14,830 bases of DNA, from NCBI GenBank assembly GCA_036508875.1, contig DATCGP010000031.1, positions 1-14,830 of the forward strand. The letters are read 5' to 3'. Positions 14,723 through 14,830 of the stretch are shown piece by piece. The position numbers and the translations under genes were made by a program. Numbering within the stretch: position 1 is the stretch's first letter; every line of letters starts with the position of its first letter. A model generated the notes under the pieces. It worked only from the letters and a program-made list of their open reading frames with translations. It was not told the DNA's origin and made no database searches. The DNA is from PALSA-660 sp036508875 (GTDB taxonomy: Bacteria > Actinomycetota > Coriobacteriia > Anaerosomatales > PALSA-660).

Positions 14723-14830
14723 TCATGCGGCGACCCTAGCGGCCCGCAGGATCGCCGGAACGGCGGCCAGGAAGCGGTCGACGTCGCCAGCACTGATCAC
14801 CAGCGGCGGGGCCAGCCGGATCGCGTCCGC
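14723..14830 (-). CDS. argD: acetylornithine aminotransferase, C-terminal end (partial)
   Basis: Only the last 35 residues and the TGA stop are inside the window; the gene runs in from the right edge. The sequence ADAIRLAPPLVIS followed by DVDRFLAAVPAIL matches the C-terminal end of ArgD-type class III PLP aminotransferases (typically xxIRLxPPLxI...). ArgD makes N-acetylornithine from the semialdehyde in arginine synthesis. Position just before argR, argG and argH supports this over other class III aminotransferases, which share the motif. Confidence 0.85.
   Translation of the reverse strand, partial: ADAIRLAPPLVISAGDVDRFLAAVPAILRAARVAA

Overview
The window carries about 14.8 kb of high-GC bacterial DNA. 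The 5' part of a 16S rRNA gene (minus strand, positions 1 to about 406) reads like a deep-branching actinobacterium. The stretch around the conserved 338 primer site looks Coriobacteriia-like rather than like classical Actinomycetes. That placement is from memory of signature stretches, not from a search. Most genes are housekeeping.

Layout. (1) 1-964: start of an rRNA operon read leftwards, its leader and likely promoter, and a terminator-like hairpin separating it from tyrS. (2) 965-2173: tyrS, minus strand. (3) 2389-4974: a class A penicillin-binding protein (PBP), plus strand, with C-terminal PASTA and PKD domains, divergent from tyrS. (4) 4987-7404: a large two-barrel U32-family protein of the RlhA/TrhP RNA-hydroxylation type, minus strand, ending 12 bp from the PBP gene. 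(5) 7552-9579: a second class A PBP, plus strand, divergent from the U32 gene. (6) 9605-9640: a 15-bp-stem bidirectional terminator. (7) 9666-14830: a tightly packed minus-strand run, in transcription order argD (3' end only), argR, argG, argH, a 3-methyladenine DNA glycosylase gene and a NIF3-family gene. argR/argG and argG/argH overlap by a few bases and the last two genes are 3 bp apart, so this is very probably one operon ending at the shared terminator.

How the parts work together. The two PBPs are bifunctional peptidoglycan synthases and probably paralogues. ArgG and ArgH perform the last two steps of arginine synthesis, ArgD an earlier transamination, and ArgR is the arginine-responsive repressor. 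The glycosylase and NIF3 protein appear to be passengers in the same transcript.

The most notable signal is in argH. Its upstream part, together with argG, argR and argD, uses leucine codon CTG heavily and has the gene order of Micromonospora-like actinomycetes. Its downstream part, from roughly position 11,960 to lower coordinates, uses CTC more, like the rest of the window. The switch falls beside the most conserved argH motif. This suggests either homologous replacement by horizontal transfer or a chimeric assembly joined inside argH. Two short tandem duplications, at the argG/argH junction and at the argR ribosome-binding site, lie in the same segment. I saw no mobile element, CRISPR array, tRNA or clearly novel multi-gene system.
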